Shown: piece after piece, positions 1 through 12,600 of the stretch
How the letters are laid out: every line of letters starts with the position of its first letter
Numbering within the stretch: the stretch's first letter is position 1
Position numbers and translations under genes: made by a program
Notes under the pieces: model-generated
Seen by the model: the letters and a program-made list of their open reading frames with translations, nothing else
Databases searched by the model: none
What the model was told of the DNA's origin: nothing
DNA from: Bathymodiolus brooksi
Taxonomy: Eukaryota; Mollusca; Bivalvia; Mytilida; Modiolidae
Length of the DNA: 64,000 bases
Reading direction: 5' to 3'
Assembly: GCA_963680875.1 (NCBI GenBank)
Contig: OY804589.1
Coordinates: 26,462,353-26,526,352, forward strand

Positions 1-302
1 CACTTCAATAAAGAGTGACAGGATTAAACTAGGCTTATGAGCCCAAATTTCTCCTTTTAGTGAAATAATGCGGTCCTACATGCACGTGTCCTACACACAG
101 GAACAAAACGCACCCCACCCCAACATACAACCGAGCAAACAGCGCCGCCAAATAGAACGTCCCCATCCCGAACACAACACACAATACATCCAACCCCCAC
201 GACACAGACAGTGTCGTATGTATGACACTAGTTATATTAAAGACAGCCCATGGCCTCAATCATCATTTAAGTATTAGATAGCACACAGGGCCATCACGAA
301 AC
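1..302. other. Intergenic sequence, no gene seen
   Basis: I see no convincing exon here. Two overlapping open frames on opposite strands (about 35-277) are short and show no recognisable domain or splice context, so I treat them as chance. The stretch lies downstream of the ankyrin gene that ends at 3442. Confidence 0.5.
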
Positions 303-577
303 ATAATAGGGATTAGGGTTATGGTGCTTAACGCCACTTTCAACAAAGTTTCAGCTATACCGTGGCGGTCAGTTTTATTGGTGGTTGAAACCGGAGGACC
401 CGGAGAAAACAACCAACCTGCCACAAATAACTGACAAACTTTATCACATAATGTTGTATTGAGTACACCTTGGCTGAACGGGATCCGAACTCACAACGTT
501 AGTAGTGATAGGCATTATTGCATAGGTAATTGTAAATCCAACTACCATACGATCACAACCACGACGACCCCCGACAT
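303..577 (-). mobile_element. SINE-B copy, near full length
   Basis: This is a tRNA-derived SINE read on the minus strand. The head (about 577 down to 480) contains the phrase GTCGTGGTTGTGATCGTATGG and a pol III box-B-like segment. It is followed by a central domain (accggaggacccggagaaaa on the plus strand) and a tail ending in the reverse complement of taacgccactttcaaca. At least a dozen relatives occur in the window, with full plus-strand copies at 41455 and 60100. I know this type of central domain from mollusc SINEs, but I cannot assign a database family. Confidence 0.8.
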
Positions 578-1251
578 AATAGGAAATCAATTGTCAACTT
601 TGAACCAACATATATTTCCTAATTAAATTCCGTCTTTCGTCATCCTTACGCAATGTGACGGAATACTTTTCAACAAGGTATTGACAGCTTCCAAAAAACT
701 TTTTCGAAAGAAGGATGAGACGATTCTTTAAAGTGTCTACATTAAACTTGAATAGGCTCCATGATTAATACAGGGGTATAATTATGGTCTATAAAGGATG
801 TTATCAAATAATAACAAACAACATATTTCCAAAAAACACTGATGTATACATATACAACATGAAGGATACAGGTTGTTATGTAACGTCCTGACAAGTCATG
901 TCAAGTCATTCACAATTAATTGCACCAAATATAACGTAAACACATTTAACGTACACCTTTTGTACACAAGATCTTTCTTTTTGGTTAAGGTTACTGTAGT
1001 ATTCCAGGAACGCGTCTTCCCCACTAAATTTGATATCTACGTTTTTATTACTAGCAGTGACATAGTGATGATCAACAATTCCATCTGGCTTGAGACAGGC
1101 ACAAAGGCGTGGCAGGATTAAACGGGTTAATGGGACACCAACTCTCCTCTCTTGATAATGGCATAACGACAATACGTATATAAACAAACGATCAAAACCT
1201 GCACAGATTCGCAGCCACTCAAGATGGCCACATACTAACACAAAGATAAAC
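578..1251. repeat. Spacer with family-H and family-D fragments
   Basis: No host exon is supported. The segment at about 1065-1215 (tgatgatcaacaattcca, then a gagacaggcacaaa block and a trailing cctgcacagattcg) matches 62715-62960 and parts of 44523-44600 and 51955-52015, which defines dispersed family H. The segment at about 1005-1045 resembles the start of family D (compare 15938 and 63205). The 115-codon minus-strand frame at 906-1253 lies across these repeats and is not a gene. Confidence 0.6.
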
Positions 1252-1497
1252 ATGAATAGTACAATATCATCTTCAATGAATGCTCGTAGTTAATGAATAG
1301 TACAATATCATCTTCAATGAATGCTCGTAGTTAATGAATAGTACAATATCATCTTCAATGAATGCTCGTAGTTAATGAATAGTACAATATCATCTTCAAT
1401 GAATGCTCGTAGTTAATGAATAGCACAATATCATCTTCAATGAATGCTCGTAGTTAATGAATAGTACAATATCATCTTCAATGAATGCTGGTAGTTA
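1252..1497. repeat. 41-bp tandem repeat, six copies
   Basis: Six head-to-tail copies of a 41-bp unit that starts atgaatagtacaatatcatc and ends gctcgtagtta. The copies are almost identical: one has tagcac for tagtac, and the last has gctggt for gctcgt. The array is exactly 246 bp. No open function is visible. Confidence 0.95.
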
Positions 1498-1554
1498 ACT
1501 GACTACAAACTAGAAAGATAGAATCTGTTGGTTAAAAACCATTAATCTTAGGGG

Positions 1555-1760
1555 AGATGGTTTGGTGTGGTTGGTTTATGGTGTTTAGCGCCACTTTCAA
1601 CAATATCGTGGCGGTCAGTTTTATTGGTGGAGGAAACCGGAGTACCTGGAAAAGAACATCGACCTGCCGCAAGTCACTGACGAATTATACCACATAATGA
1701 TTTATCGAGTACACCTCGCCGTGAACGGGGTTCGAACTCACAACTTTAGTGGTGCTAGGG
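1555..1760 (-). mobile_element. SINE-B copy, truncated in the head
   Basis: The tail (tagcgccactttcaacaat), the central domain (ttattggtggaggaaaccgg) and a box-B-like region (gaacggggttcgaactcaca) are present. The 5' part of the head breaks off near 1760. Confidence 0.75.
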
Positions 1761-2274
1761 GAAAATTGTATTCAGACAAGACATTGACCAAGCATATCTT
1801 TGACTTCATTTAATTGTTTGAGCAATAATTAAAAAATCACTTAAATTATAATAAACAATGCAAAAATTTCATAATTTACAGCAAGAATTTTTTGTTTATC
1901 TCGCAATCTGATTATTGACTGAAATAACAAGTACCTTGGTTATTTTTTCTATAAAAATATATTTACCTAGCTTAATTAGCAATTTCTGTGATATCAATAA
2001 AGCAGGATGATCTCATTGGTGAATATTGTTCAAATTAACTAATGAGGTATCGTTATCTTATATTTTGATTTACGTTCAAATGTATATTTCCCATGATGCA
2101 TCAGTTAGGGTAAAGTTGAATTAGCATCAAAGGTTAAACGAATAAAAGTATTTTATTTGATGTTCTCGAGAAAGTAGAATTTGTATTAGCCAACAGTCGT
2201 CTCCTGTTATACAATGAATGTGAAATGCATAATTTGGAATGATTAAAAGTGATGATGGCTTTAATGTTAGTATT

Positions 2275-2365
2275 GTGGTGTTTAACGCCACTTTCAACAC
2301 TATTTCGGTTATATCGTGGCGGTCCGTTTAATTGGAGGAGCAAACCGGAGAAAAAACACAGAACT
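2275..2365 (-). mobile_element. SINE-B tail fragment
   Basis: About 90 bp match the tail and start of the central domain of SINE-B (taacgccactttcaacac, ggcggtccgttta). The rest is missing. The following stretch to 2710 is plain AT-rich DNA. It includes a segment at 2515-2610 that resembles 43362-43460 and so is probably another dispersed repeat. Confidence 0.6.
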
Positions 2366-2712
2366 TACCTTTAAAACTAGACGAATTACTTCTTGTGATA
2401 GTGGCCGCCATCTTTACGTCAGATGGAAATAATGAAACAGCTTAATGATGTTGGTACGTGCAAGTATTATACATGGATACAAGTGTTAACAGGACCTTAA
2501 ACCAATTGGCCCAATTGCTCTAATTTGGGCTCCGCGCTGGAGTTATCACCCTCGGTTGAGTTTACAGAGAACAATTTGGCCCCGCACTTCCTCAGTAAGG
2601 CCGGTAATGAGTATTATGGTTATTACAAAACAATCACTCAGTATACATGTATCATTATATTTAAAACAAATTAATTCAATTTAATATCAAATCAAATCAA
2701 TATGTTTGAATA

Positions 2713-3015
2713 TTACACATGTACGGAATTAACGTCCATTATAATATCCTTTAAGCAATTTTTATTAATAACCAATAATGAAGTGCTATTCTGGTTCCAG
2801 ATAAACATACCTTTTCCACATTCCCGATTTGATTCTAAAATAATACGCTTTGTGTGAGTTATTTCCCTTGCGATACGATAAGCAAAATAGCACCCTAAAG
2901 CAAGTGCAATGATAAAGACAAAAAATAAATGTGAGTATATTTTTTTGATAATTTGTAGATATTTGAAGCTTGTAAAAAATGAGAGTATTATTTCTATAGC
3001 AAATAAAAAATTCAT
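2713..3015 (-). CDS. Doubtful 100-codon frame, hydrophobic
   Basis: An ATG-started minus-strand frame of 100 codons. The first half has two hydrophobic stretches (roughly residues 3-17 and 30-47) that could span a membrane. The second half is polar and has two cysteines. I do not recognise it. The region is very AT-rich, which favours chance hydrophobic reading because of Phe, Ile and Leu codons, and an alternative frame on the same strand overlaps it. It lies downstream of the last ankyrin exon. I keep it only as a candidate. Confidence 0.15.
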   Translation of the reverse strand: MNFLFAIEIILSFFTSFKYLQIIKKIYSHLFFVFIIALALGCYFAYRIAREITHTKRIILESNRECGKGMFIWNQNSTSLLVINKNCLKDIIMDVNSVHV

Positions 3016-3441
3016 AAGTTGCTACAAACTGCAAATTTTATACAGAATAATGGAAAATATATGTTATTTTCATTGAAAACTTTGCATGCTTTCCGCATTA
3101 AAGGGAAATAACTCCTGTTAAAAAAACTTTAAAAACCGTATAATTTTAGAATCAAGTCGGAAATGTGAAAACGGTCTATTATCGATGTCAGGTAATCAAA
3201 TGGTACAAACTTAATACTAATGAATATAAACATTATTGCATAAAAGTGCTGGCAATTTAGCATGACCATTGCCAAAGTATGCCGTTACGTTCGAAAACAT
3301 CTTTCGAGCACCACTCAAGATGACAAATACAAAAGTATGCATGATCAATGCTTGGTAACAAACAAAGCGTCCGCGAAACTGTAAATAAATAGAAAAAGGG
3401 GGATATTTCACACACATTAAAGTCGAAATGTAAAATATAGT

Positions 3442-3623
3442 TCAACTATAGATCGTCAAAATACGTCGATGTAGTCCATTAGTTTTTGAATTGTCACATT
3501 TGATGGTATTCATCCTCGATCTGAATTTAGCTAGAAGTCTTCTAAGTATGCCTTTTGTATGGATGATCTTCACATCGAACCCTTCTTCGTCCATCCAACC
3601 CTTATCTTTTTCTAACGTATAAC
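3442..3623 (-). CDS. Ankyrin gene exon 4 (last coding)
   Basis: The acceptor is ttgttatag just above 3623. Two bases complete the split glycine codon, then 59 codons lead to TGA at 3444-3442. It begins [10 protein letters not shown], which finishes the fifth ankyrin repeat in register, and continues with a basic helix ([14 protein letters not shown]) and a polar end. The join restores the ankyrin spacing, which supports the exon even though it was too short to stand out alone. Confidence 0.75.
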
Positions 3624-6600
3624 CTATAACAAAAATAAAAGCTATTACATTTTATTCTCCGATTTCTGTTTTTTTTCACTCGATTATGTGGTAAGGTTTT
3701 CTCCGGGTACTGCGGTTTCCTCCACCAATAAAACTGACCGCCACGATATAATGGAAATATTTTTGAAAGTGGCGTTAAACACCATAATCCTTATACCTAA
3801 TCTTACTGTTTTTCTTGATATACAAAAAGGCAAATAAAACTGACCGCCACAAAATACCTTATATCTTGTTGAAAGTGGCGTTAAGCACTATAACCCTAAC
3901 TCTACAAAAGACTATATCTGATCTATTATTGAGGTTTGCACGTTTAGTAAATGTATTGTCGCTTAACACCTTGTGTGTCAGATTATGGCAAGAACAAAAT
4001 ACCCCTTTACCACCGACTTTTAGTGGGGTGCGTGTTGCCAAATCTTTAGTTTCCTGTGCATTGTTTTGAAAATCATTGTTTTCCCTTTGGTCATTGAGTT
4101 GTCTGTCCTTCGATTTACAGCTTCTGATTGCCTCTTCGATATCTTCAAACTTGTCTTAAACAGTAACTAAGATGTTTGTGAATTGCTATAACAAAATAAT
4201 CCAATCTAATTAAAATTAGATCTCCGCACTTGTTCGCTATTTTCCATCGGTTGTTTAATTAGATAGCAAAATACTCGTACCTGCTTTCATTAATCTTTGA
4301 ACGATTCTCACACAATTAGACTGCCTATTGTTTATAGTCAGATAGAGGGCGCTTTGTCCAAAGTCATCAACAATGTTGACGTCACATCCGGATTTAATCA
4401 AGAATCGTACCGCTTGCGATTTATTGTCTTGTAAACTAGCTAACAGGGCTGTTCTTCCAGTTTGGTCTTTTGAATCAAGTTTGGCACCTATATAATAAAG
4501 ATTATTCATATGAAAGTCTTGAGCAAATACAAAAATAAGAAGCTTGTTAGAGAAATCACGTTAGTGACCAGACTAATCCGTGTCCATATCACCTGGGTCT
4601 TGTTAACGCAAAGTGTGCAATGTTTCAGCCATATCATGGCGAGAACAAATGACATGTTATGAAATGATGATACAAATGTACTGTTTGTTTTATACGATAC
4701 CAACAGGTTGAGTTGAATTATTATAGTGCTATGTACTATGCTGTATCATCAGAACAACAGACTGTGGGTAGAAATAAAGTGTACACAGAGATGGTCAACA
4801 ATTACACCAATAAACGAACATAATGTTGTATCGACTACACCTCGGGATTCAAACTCACAACGTTCGTGATTGCACAGGTATTTGTAAGTCCCATTACCAT
4901 ACGATCACGACCACGACGGACACTTTTATAAAATGTATTCATTTAAGTCTGCAAAACAAGTTATATATTTGCTACTATTTTATTAATTCTGGAACGTGTA
5001 TACAAACTGGAGAAAAAAAAATGTGTATTGTGTGATAAGTTAAATGAGTAAATCATTATGCAAATTAAATGTTTTTATTTGTTTTATTTGTTCGCCCATG
5101 CGTACTACAGAGGGCATTGTTCGTTCTTTACAAATGAAAAATTTGTCTGGTTTGGAAATAAAAACATTGACCTATAAACTCAGTCACGTTTTATGGTATA
5201 TTGTTATTATTTTTTAGTGTAATACGTGTTTACGAAAACATCCGCATTGGTGGTGTAATGGTTAGGCTCGCCTTGGGTGCAGTAGATCGTGGGTTCGGGC
5301 CCCGGTCGGGTAAACCCAAAGGCTATGCAACTGGTATTTGCTGCTTTTCCGCTAAGTACGTAACATTAAGGAATAAGACCAAAGACTGTTTGGCTCGGAA
5401 TAATCAGAATAATGTGTCCGAGTGTGGAGACATGTCTACCCGTGGATTGTTGCTTTAGAAAGCCACTAGCATTATGAAAATCTAGCTCAGCGTGTTGGTC
5501 TAGTAGAAAACGGACATCATCATCATTTCATCGAATTAATTTGTTCTCGCCATAATATAGCTGAAAATTGCTCATTTAGCGTTCAGCAACAAACACCCCC
5601 CCCCCCCCCTTTCCAATGTTTACGAAAACATGAAAAGTATTATATTTCTCAGAGACTTCATCGATGCGGGGGTGATAGCTTCAAAATTTTCGGTGTGTTC
5701 GTTGGTTGTCCTAGAAGAATCAAATATTGATTGATCTCATGTGTTTAAGGCCACTTTCAGCAATATTTCAGCTATATCATGGCGACCAGTTTCAGTGGTG
5801 GAAGAAGCCGGAGTACCCGGAGAGAACCACCGACCATAGGCAAGCACCTGGTAAACTTTATCACTTGCGGCTGCGAGTCAAGTGCACCCTTTTTTGTTAT
5901 TTACAAATCCGGGCGCGAACCCACGCCGTATTGGTGATAGGCTTGTACCCATCACCTTTCCTTGTTTCGAGTCCCGTGGCGTTTAAATTTTTTAATGTTC
6001 TCGTCCTGAAAATAGCTGAAAAATTGCTCGCTGGACGTTAAACACCAATCAATCAATCAATCAAGCATGTACGAGTTGTTAGGTAATCCAACTACCTAAC
6101 TCATTGACGGGAAATAAGACTGTCATCTATATAGAGTAATTTGCTGTAATAAAAAACATTGGGTTGTCCTTTTAGGTCATCAAAGATACCTATATAATGT
6201 ACCATATTGTCTATTTATATATTTTACGGGGCCGTCGTGGTCGTGATCGTATGGCAGTTGGATTTACAAACTACCTCCGCAATCAGTGGGGAGATAAAAC
6301 TTTTTCGAATTTTTTTATAATAACAATTTATTTAAAATAAGTTGTTTGTTGACATATCTTTTTTATATATACACAATGATGTATATCTGTACTTTATAAT
6401 GTATGTTGTCGACACATAATACGTGATCTAGAGTGTTTAATGTTTACACTGCTTCAACTTTCATGTTTAGATGTCATTTTATAAAATTAAATATAATGTT
6501 ACAGTCAGTCCAAATAGACAGCCCATTGGAAATTACATTGACATGTGTATTGTCTTTACTATATGTACTCGTATTCACCTAATGGCAGCCGTGTTTTGTT

Positions 6601-9600
6601 TTTATTTATTTATTTATTTTTTTATTTATTTGTTTATCTTATTTATTTTTTATTTTATGTTTTTCTTTGGGGGTTTGGGTAATCTGTAATATCGAAATGT
6701 GATATAGGCCACAATGATAACGTTATTTGTAAAATTACTTCACCCTTATTTTGTTAATAACCTCGCATATGGGAAATTAAATTATATACACCAAATAACA
6801 TCAAAATAATGCCCAGATGTAACGTTTTTCGACTAAGGTAACGCTGTAGTCAGACCTAGAATTTCCAGAGATGGTTTGGTTTTATGGTGCTTAACGCCAC
6901 TTTCAACAATATTTCAGTCAGTATATCATGGCGGTCAGTTTTATTGGTGGAGGAAACCGGAAGACCTGTAGAAAACCATCGACCTGCCGCAAGTCACTGA
7001 TAAACTTTATCACATAATGTTGTACATCTCGCCCTAAGCGGGAGTCGAACCCACACCATCAGTGTATTTTTAGAGAAATCATACCCCATTAAACAATAAG
7101 AACATTGTCATGATACTAAAGAGGTAATCTGAAGCCGTAAATCGAAGGACCAGACAATGACCAAAAAGAAAAGAAAAGACAGATGGGCAACAACACTCTA
7201 CAAATTAAATACCACACAATAAACTAAATATCGAGCAACACGAACCTAAATAAAAACCGGAAGTGAACTCCTGAAGATGCAAATAAAATTAGTCTGTCTA
7301 AGACCGTTATTGACTTGCTTGAATAAGGAAGGTAGCTATATTAAATTTAGTGGTCTCGCCGCGTTTCTGGAATAACCTTCACCAGGTACGCTCAAGGTCA
7401 AAACCTAAACAGGATAGCCAAAACATATGCCTGAGGGAGGAGAACTAGACAATTAATGCACCGATGTCGGGTCCTTTACCCACGGTTTACAATTCTAGCT
7501 TAATAGTAACTGACTTCAGATTCATACATAAGACCCTCTATATATTGAATAACAGACGTGAACTTGTAAACATTTACACATAAAAAACATCACATTTGAC
7601 TGATATGTGTCACTTTATGAAAAAGAAAATGGACCACATACTTTTTTATGGCCGCAGTGACGGTTATCACCTTGGCCGTGGAAAGTAGGACAACATACTT
7701 TTTATGACTTTTTTAACAGCATTTTAAACTTACAGGTGTCACTTTCGTGTCAGCCTCGTTTTGACATTTAAAGGTCATAAACTGGCCTACTTTTTTTCAA
7801 CCTCGTTTTGGACATTAAGAGGTCACAAACTGCCATACTTTTTTTAATCAGGTGAGTTTAATAGGACAAATACCACTTGATTCCATTGATCATTCATTCT
7901 CTAACAAAAACAGCTAAAAAAAATATTCACAAATGTATTTTTTTCTCAAAACTGTGATTTGTTTGTTATTTTGTTTAAAACAGTTTTGCATGTATTTAGT
8001 TTTAATTAATCATTTTTTCATACCTAATTAATTATATATTCACAGCTAATATTTAGTTGTGTGACACATTCTATCATAATAATGATTTATTAAGCAACAA
8101 AAACCGGTAAATGAAATATTTATTGCTAATAAAAGTATATTAATTATTCATTGTTTATTTGCTTTGATGTTGGTATGATATTGATAAATTACCATACACC
8201 AAAAAAAGTGAGATTGAATAAAAAGTGTTTTTTTTACCAATATACATCGTATATCTTGATTTTTTATATTTTTAGTGTCACAGTCTTAAATCAATATGTA
8301 TTGTCTTGAGGCATTACAAAAATCTAGTCACAAACAAACAAAGCAATCATAGGTACCCGATTTGAGACCCCCTTTTTTTTTTAATTTTTAATTCATCACT
8401 TTTGTAGGACGTTTTCATTATAAACAGTGTTGAACAACTTCAAACATTACCAAAAACTCAATCCGAGATCGATATAAGCCCATTTCTAAAACCACAAAAA
8501 CCCTCGATCCTCTACTACTCTAATGTTTGAAGTTGTTCAACACTGTTTATAATGAAAAAGTCCCACAAAATTGATGAATTAAAAAAAAATAAAAAAAGTG
8601 GGAGGGGGTTCACAAATCGGGTACCTATGAAAGCAATATACAAACAAGTTACTATGCGAATAATTTCTAAAATCTAACTCGCCATGAAATAGCTGAACAA
8701 TTGCTGAGTTGGCGTTAAACAACAATCACTCACTCAATCACTCTAATATCAAATAATGATGGTCATTTCCATAAAATAACGACCATTAAAATTTCAACTT
8801 TTCTGTAGCCAGAGATGCAAGAAAAAAAAATTGATTTCTGTTTCTTGTGATTGTATTTTTCTAGCTCGTAGTTAAAACATCCCCCTTTTTTTTACCCACA
8901 CACACTACAAGGTTAAACGTATTTTTCTAGCTCGCAGTTAAAACATCCCCCTTTTTTTTACACACACACTACAAAGTTAAAAGTATTTTTTTAGCTCGTG
9001 GTTAAAACATCCCCCTTTTTTTTACACACACACTACAAAGTTAAAAGTATTTTTTTAGCTCGTGGTTAAAACATCCCCCTTTTTTACACACACACACTAC
9101 AAAGTTTAAAGTATTTTTCTAGCTCGTAGTTAAAACATCCCCCTTTTTATACAGACACACACTACAAAGTTTAAAGTATTTTTCTAGCTCGTTTTAGCTC
9201 GTGGTTAAAACATCCCCCTTTTTTTATACATACACACTACAAAATTAAAAGTATTTTTCTAGCTCGCAGTTAAAACAACATACCTCCCCACCCCCACACA
9301 CATACTAAAATGTTAAATGCTAGATCCCTAAAGGAACTTATTATTAATGTCTTGCCGTTGGTTTGTTTTAGATACAAACAACAGACGATTAATTTAAACA
9401 TATATTTATTATTTTGTACTTCCAACAAAATCAGTGTTTGAACATTAAAAAACATGCTGTACACAACATACATAGATTAGCATGGGCCCCTATGCTCGTG
9501 GGGCCCCCGAACAACTGCCCTGCGTGCATATGCGTTAAGACGATACTGCCTTTTGCCTATTATATAACAATTACCTGCTTTGTGAAGAATTTTCATAATA

Positions 9601-12600
9601 GGAACATCATCGAAAATGGTAGCTTTCATCAGAGGTGTTTGACCAAACACGTCCTCAATGTTGACCTTACATCTGTCTGAAATTTAACAATAGTGTTATT
9701 TATAAATAAGACTTTCTCTTTGACAAAACAGACCAAACGTACAGTCTTGACTTGACAAAACAGACCAAACGTACAGTCTTGACTTGACAAAACAGACCAA
9801 ACGTACAGTCTTGACTTGACAAAACAGACAGTACAGTCTTGACTTGACAAAACAGACCAAACGTACAGTCTTGACTTGACAAAACAGACCAAACGTCTTG
9901 ACTTGACTTGACAAAACAGACCAAACGTACAGTCTTGACTTGACTTGACAAAACAGACCAAACGTACAGTCTTGACTTGACAAAACAGACCAAGTCTTGA
10001 CTTGACTTGACAAAACAGACCAAACGTCTTGACTTGACTTGACAAAACAGACCAAACGTCTTGACTTGACTTGACAAAACAGACCAAACGTACAGTCTTG
10101 ACTTGACTTGACAAAACAGACCAAACGTACAGTCTTGACTTGACAAAACAGACCAAGTCTTGACTTGACTTGACAAAACAGACCAAACGTCTTGACTTGA
10201 CTTGACAAAACAGACCAAACGTCTTGACTTGACTTGACAAAACAGACCAAACGTACAGTCTTGACTTGACAAAACAGACCAAACGTCTTGACTTGACTTG
10301 ACAAAACAGACCAAACGTACAGTCTTGACTTGACAAAACAGACCAAACGTCTTGACTTGACTTGACAAAACAGACCAAGTCTTGACTTGACTTGACAAAA
10401 CAGACCAAACGTCTTGACTTGACTTGACAAAACAGACCAAACGTCTTGACTTGACTTGACAAAACAGACCAAACGTCTTGACTTGACTTGACAAAACAGA
10501 CCAAACGTACAGTCTTGACTTGACAAAACAGACCAAACGTACAGTCTTGACTTGACAAAACAGACCAAACGTACAGTCTTGACTTGACAAAACAGACCAA
10601 ACGTAGTCTTGACTTGACAAAACAGACCAAACGTACAGTCTTGACTTGACAAAACAGACCAAACGTACAGTCTTGACTTGACAAAACAGACCAAACGTAC
10701 AGTCTTGACTTGACAAAACAGACCAAACGTACAGTCTTGACTTGACAAAACAGACCAAACGTACAGTCTTGACTTGACAAAACAGACCAAACGTACAGTC
10801 TTGACTTGACAAAACAGACCAAACGTACAGTCTTGACTTGACAAAACAGACAGTACAGTCTTGACTTGACAAAACAGACCAAACGTACAGTCTTGACTTG
10901 ACAAAACAGACCAAACGTCTTGACTTGACTTGACAAAACAGACCAAACGTACAGTCTTGACTTGACTTGACAAAACAGACCAAACGTACAGTCTTGACTT
11001 GACAAAACAGACCAAGTCTTGACTTGACTTGACAAAACAGACCAAACGTCTTGACTTGACTTGACAAAACAGACCAAACGTCTTGACTTGACTTGACAAA
11101 ACAGACCAAACGTACAGTCTTGACTTGACAAAACAGACCAAACGTCTTGACTTGACTTGACAAAACAGACCAAACGTACAGTCTTGACTTGACAAAACAG
11201 ACCAAACGTCTTGACTTGACTTGACAAAACAGACCAAGTCTTGACTTGACTTGACAAAACAGACCAAACGTCTTGACTTGACTTGACAAAACAGACCAAA
11301 CGTCTTGACTTGACTTGACAAAACAGACCAAACGTCTTGACTTGACTTGACAAAACAGACCAAACGTACAGTCTTGACTTGACAAAACAGACCAAACGTA
11401 CAGTCTTGACTTGACAAAACAGACCAAACGTACAGTCTTGACTTGACAAAACAGACCAAACGTACAGTCTTGACTTGACAAAACAGACCAAACGTACAGT
11501 CTTGACTTGACAAAACAGACCAAACGTACAGTCTTGACTTGACAAAACAGACCAAACGTACAGTCTTGACTTGACAAAACAGACCAAACGTACAGTCTTG
11601 ACTTGACAAAACAGACAGTACAGTCTTGACTTGACAAAACAGACCAAACGTACAGTCTTGACTTGACAAAACAGACCAAACGTCTTGACTTGACTTGACA
11701 AAACAGACCAAACGTACAGTCTTGACTTGACTTGACAAAACAGACCAAACGTACAGTCTTGACTTGACAAAACAGACCAAGTCTTGACTTGACTTGACAA
11801 AACAGACCAAACGTCTTGACTTGACTTGACAAAACAGACCAAACGTCTTGACTTGACTTGACAAAACAGACCAAACGTACAGTCTTGACTTGACAAAACA
11901 GACCAAACGTACAGTCTTGACTTGACAAAACAGACCAAACGTACAGTCTTGACTTGACAAAACAGACCAAACGTACAGTCTTGACTTGACAAAACAGACC
12001 AAACGTACAGTCTTGACTTGACAAAACAGACCAAACGTACAGTCTTGACTTGACAAAACAGACCAAACGTACAGTCTTGACTTGACAAAACAGACCAAAC
12101 GTACAGTCTTGACTTGACAAAACAGACCAAACGTACAGTCTTGACTTGACAAAACAGACAGTACAGTCTTGACTTGACAAAACAGACCAAACGTACAGTC
12201 TTGACTTGACAAAACAGACCAAACGTCTTGACTTGACTTGACAAAACAGACCAAACGTACAGTCTTGACTTGACTTGACAAAACAGACCAAACGTACAGT
12301 CTTGACTTGACAAAACAGACCAAGTCTTGACTTGACTTGACAAAACAGACCAAACGTCTTGACTTGACTTGACAAAACAGACCAAACGTCTTGACTTGAC
12401 TTGACAAAACAGACCAAACGTACAGTCTTGACTTGACAAAACAGACCAAACGTCTTGACTTGACTTGACAAAACAGACCAAACGTACAGTCTTGACTTGA
12501 CAAAACAGACCAAACGTCTTGACTTGACTTGACAAAACAGACCAAGTCTTGACTTGACTTGACAAAACAGACCAAACGTCTTGACTTGACTTGACAAAAC

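Noticed and set aside
906..1253. 115-codon minus-strand protein
   Set aside because: The frame spans dispersed families H and D and shows no domain.
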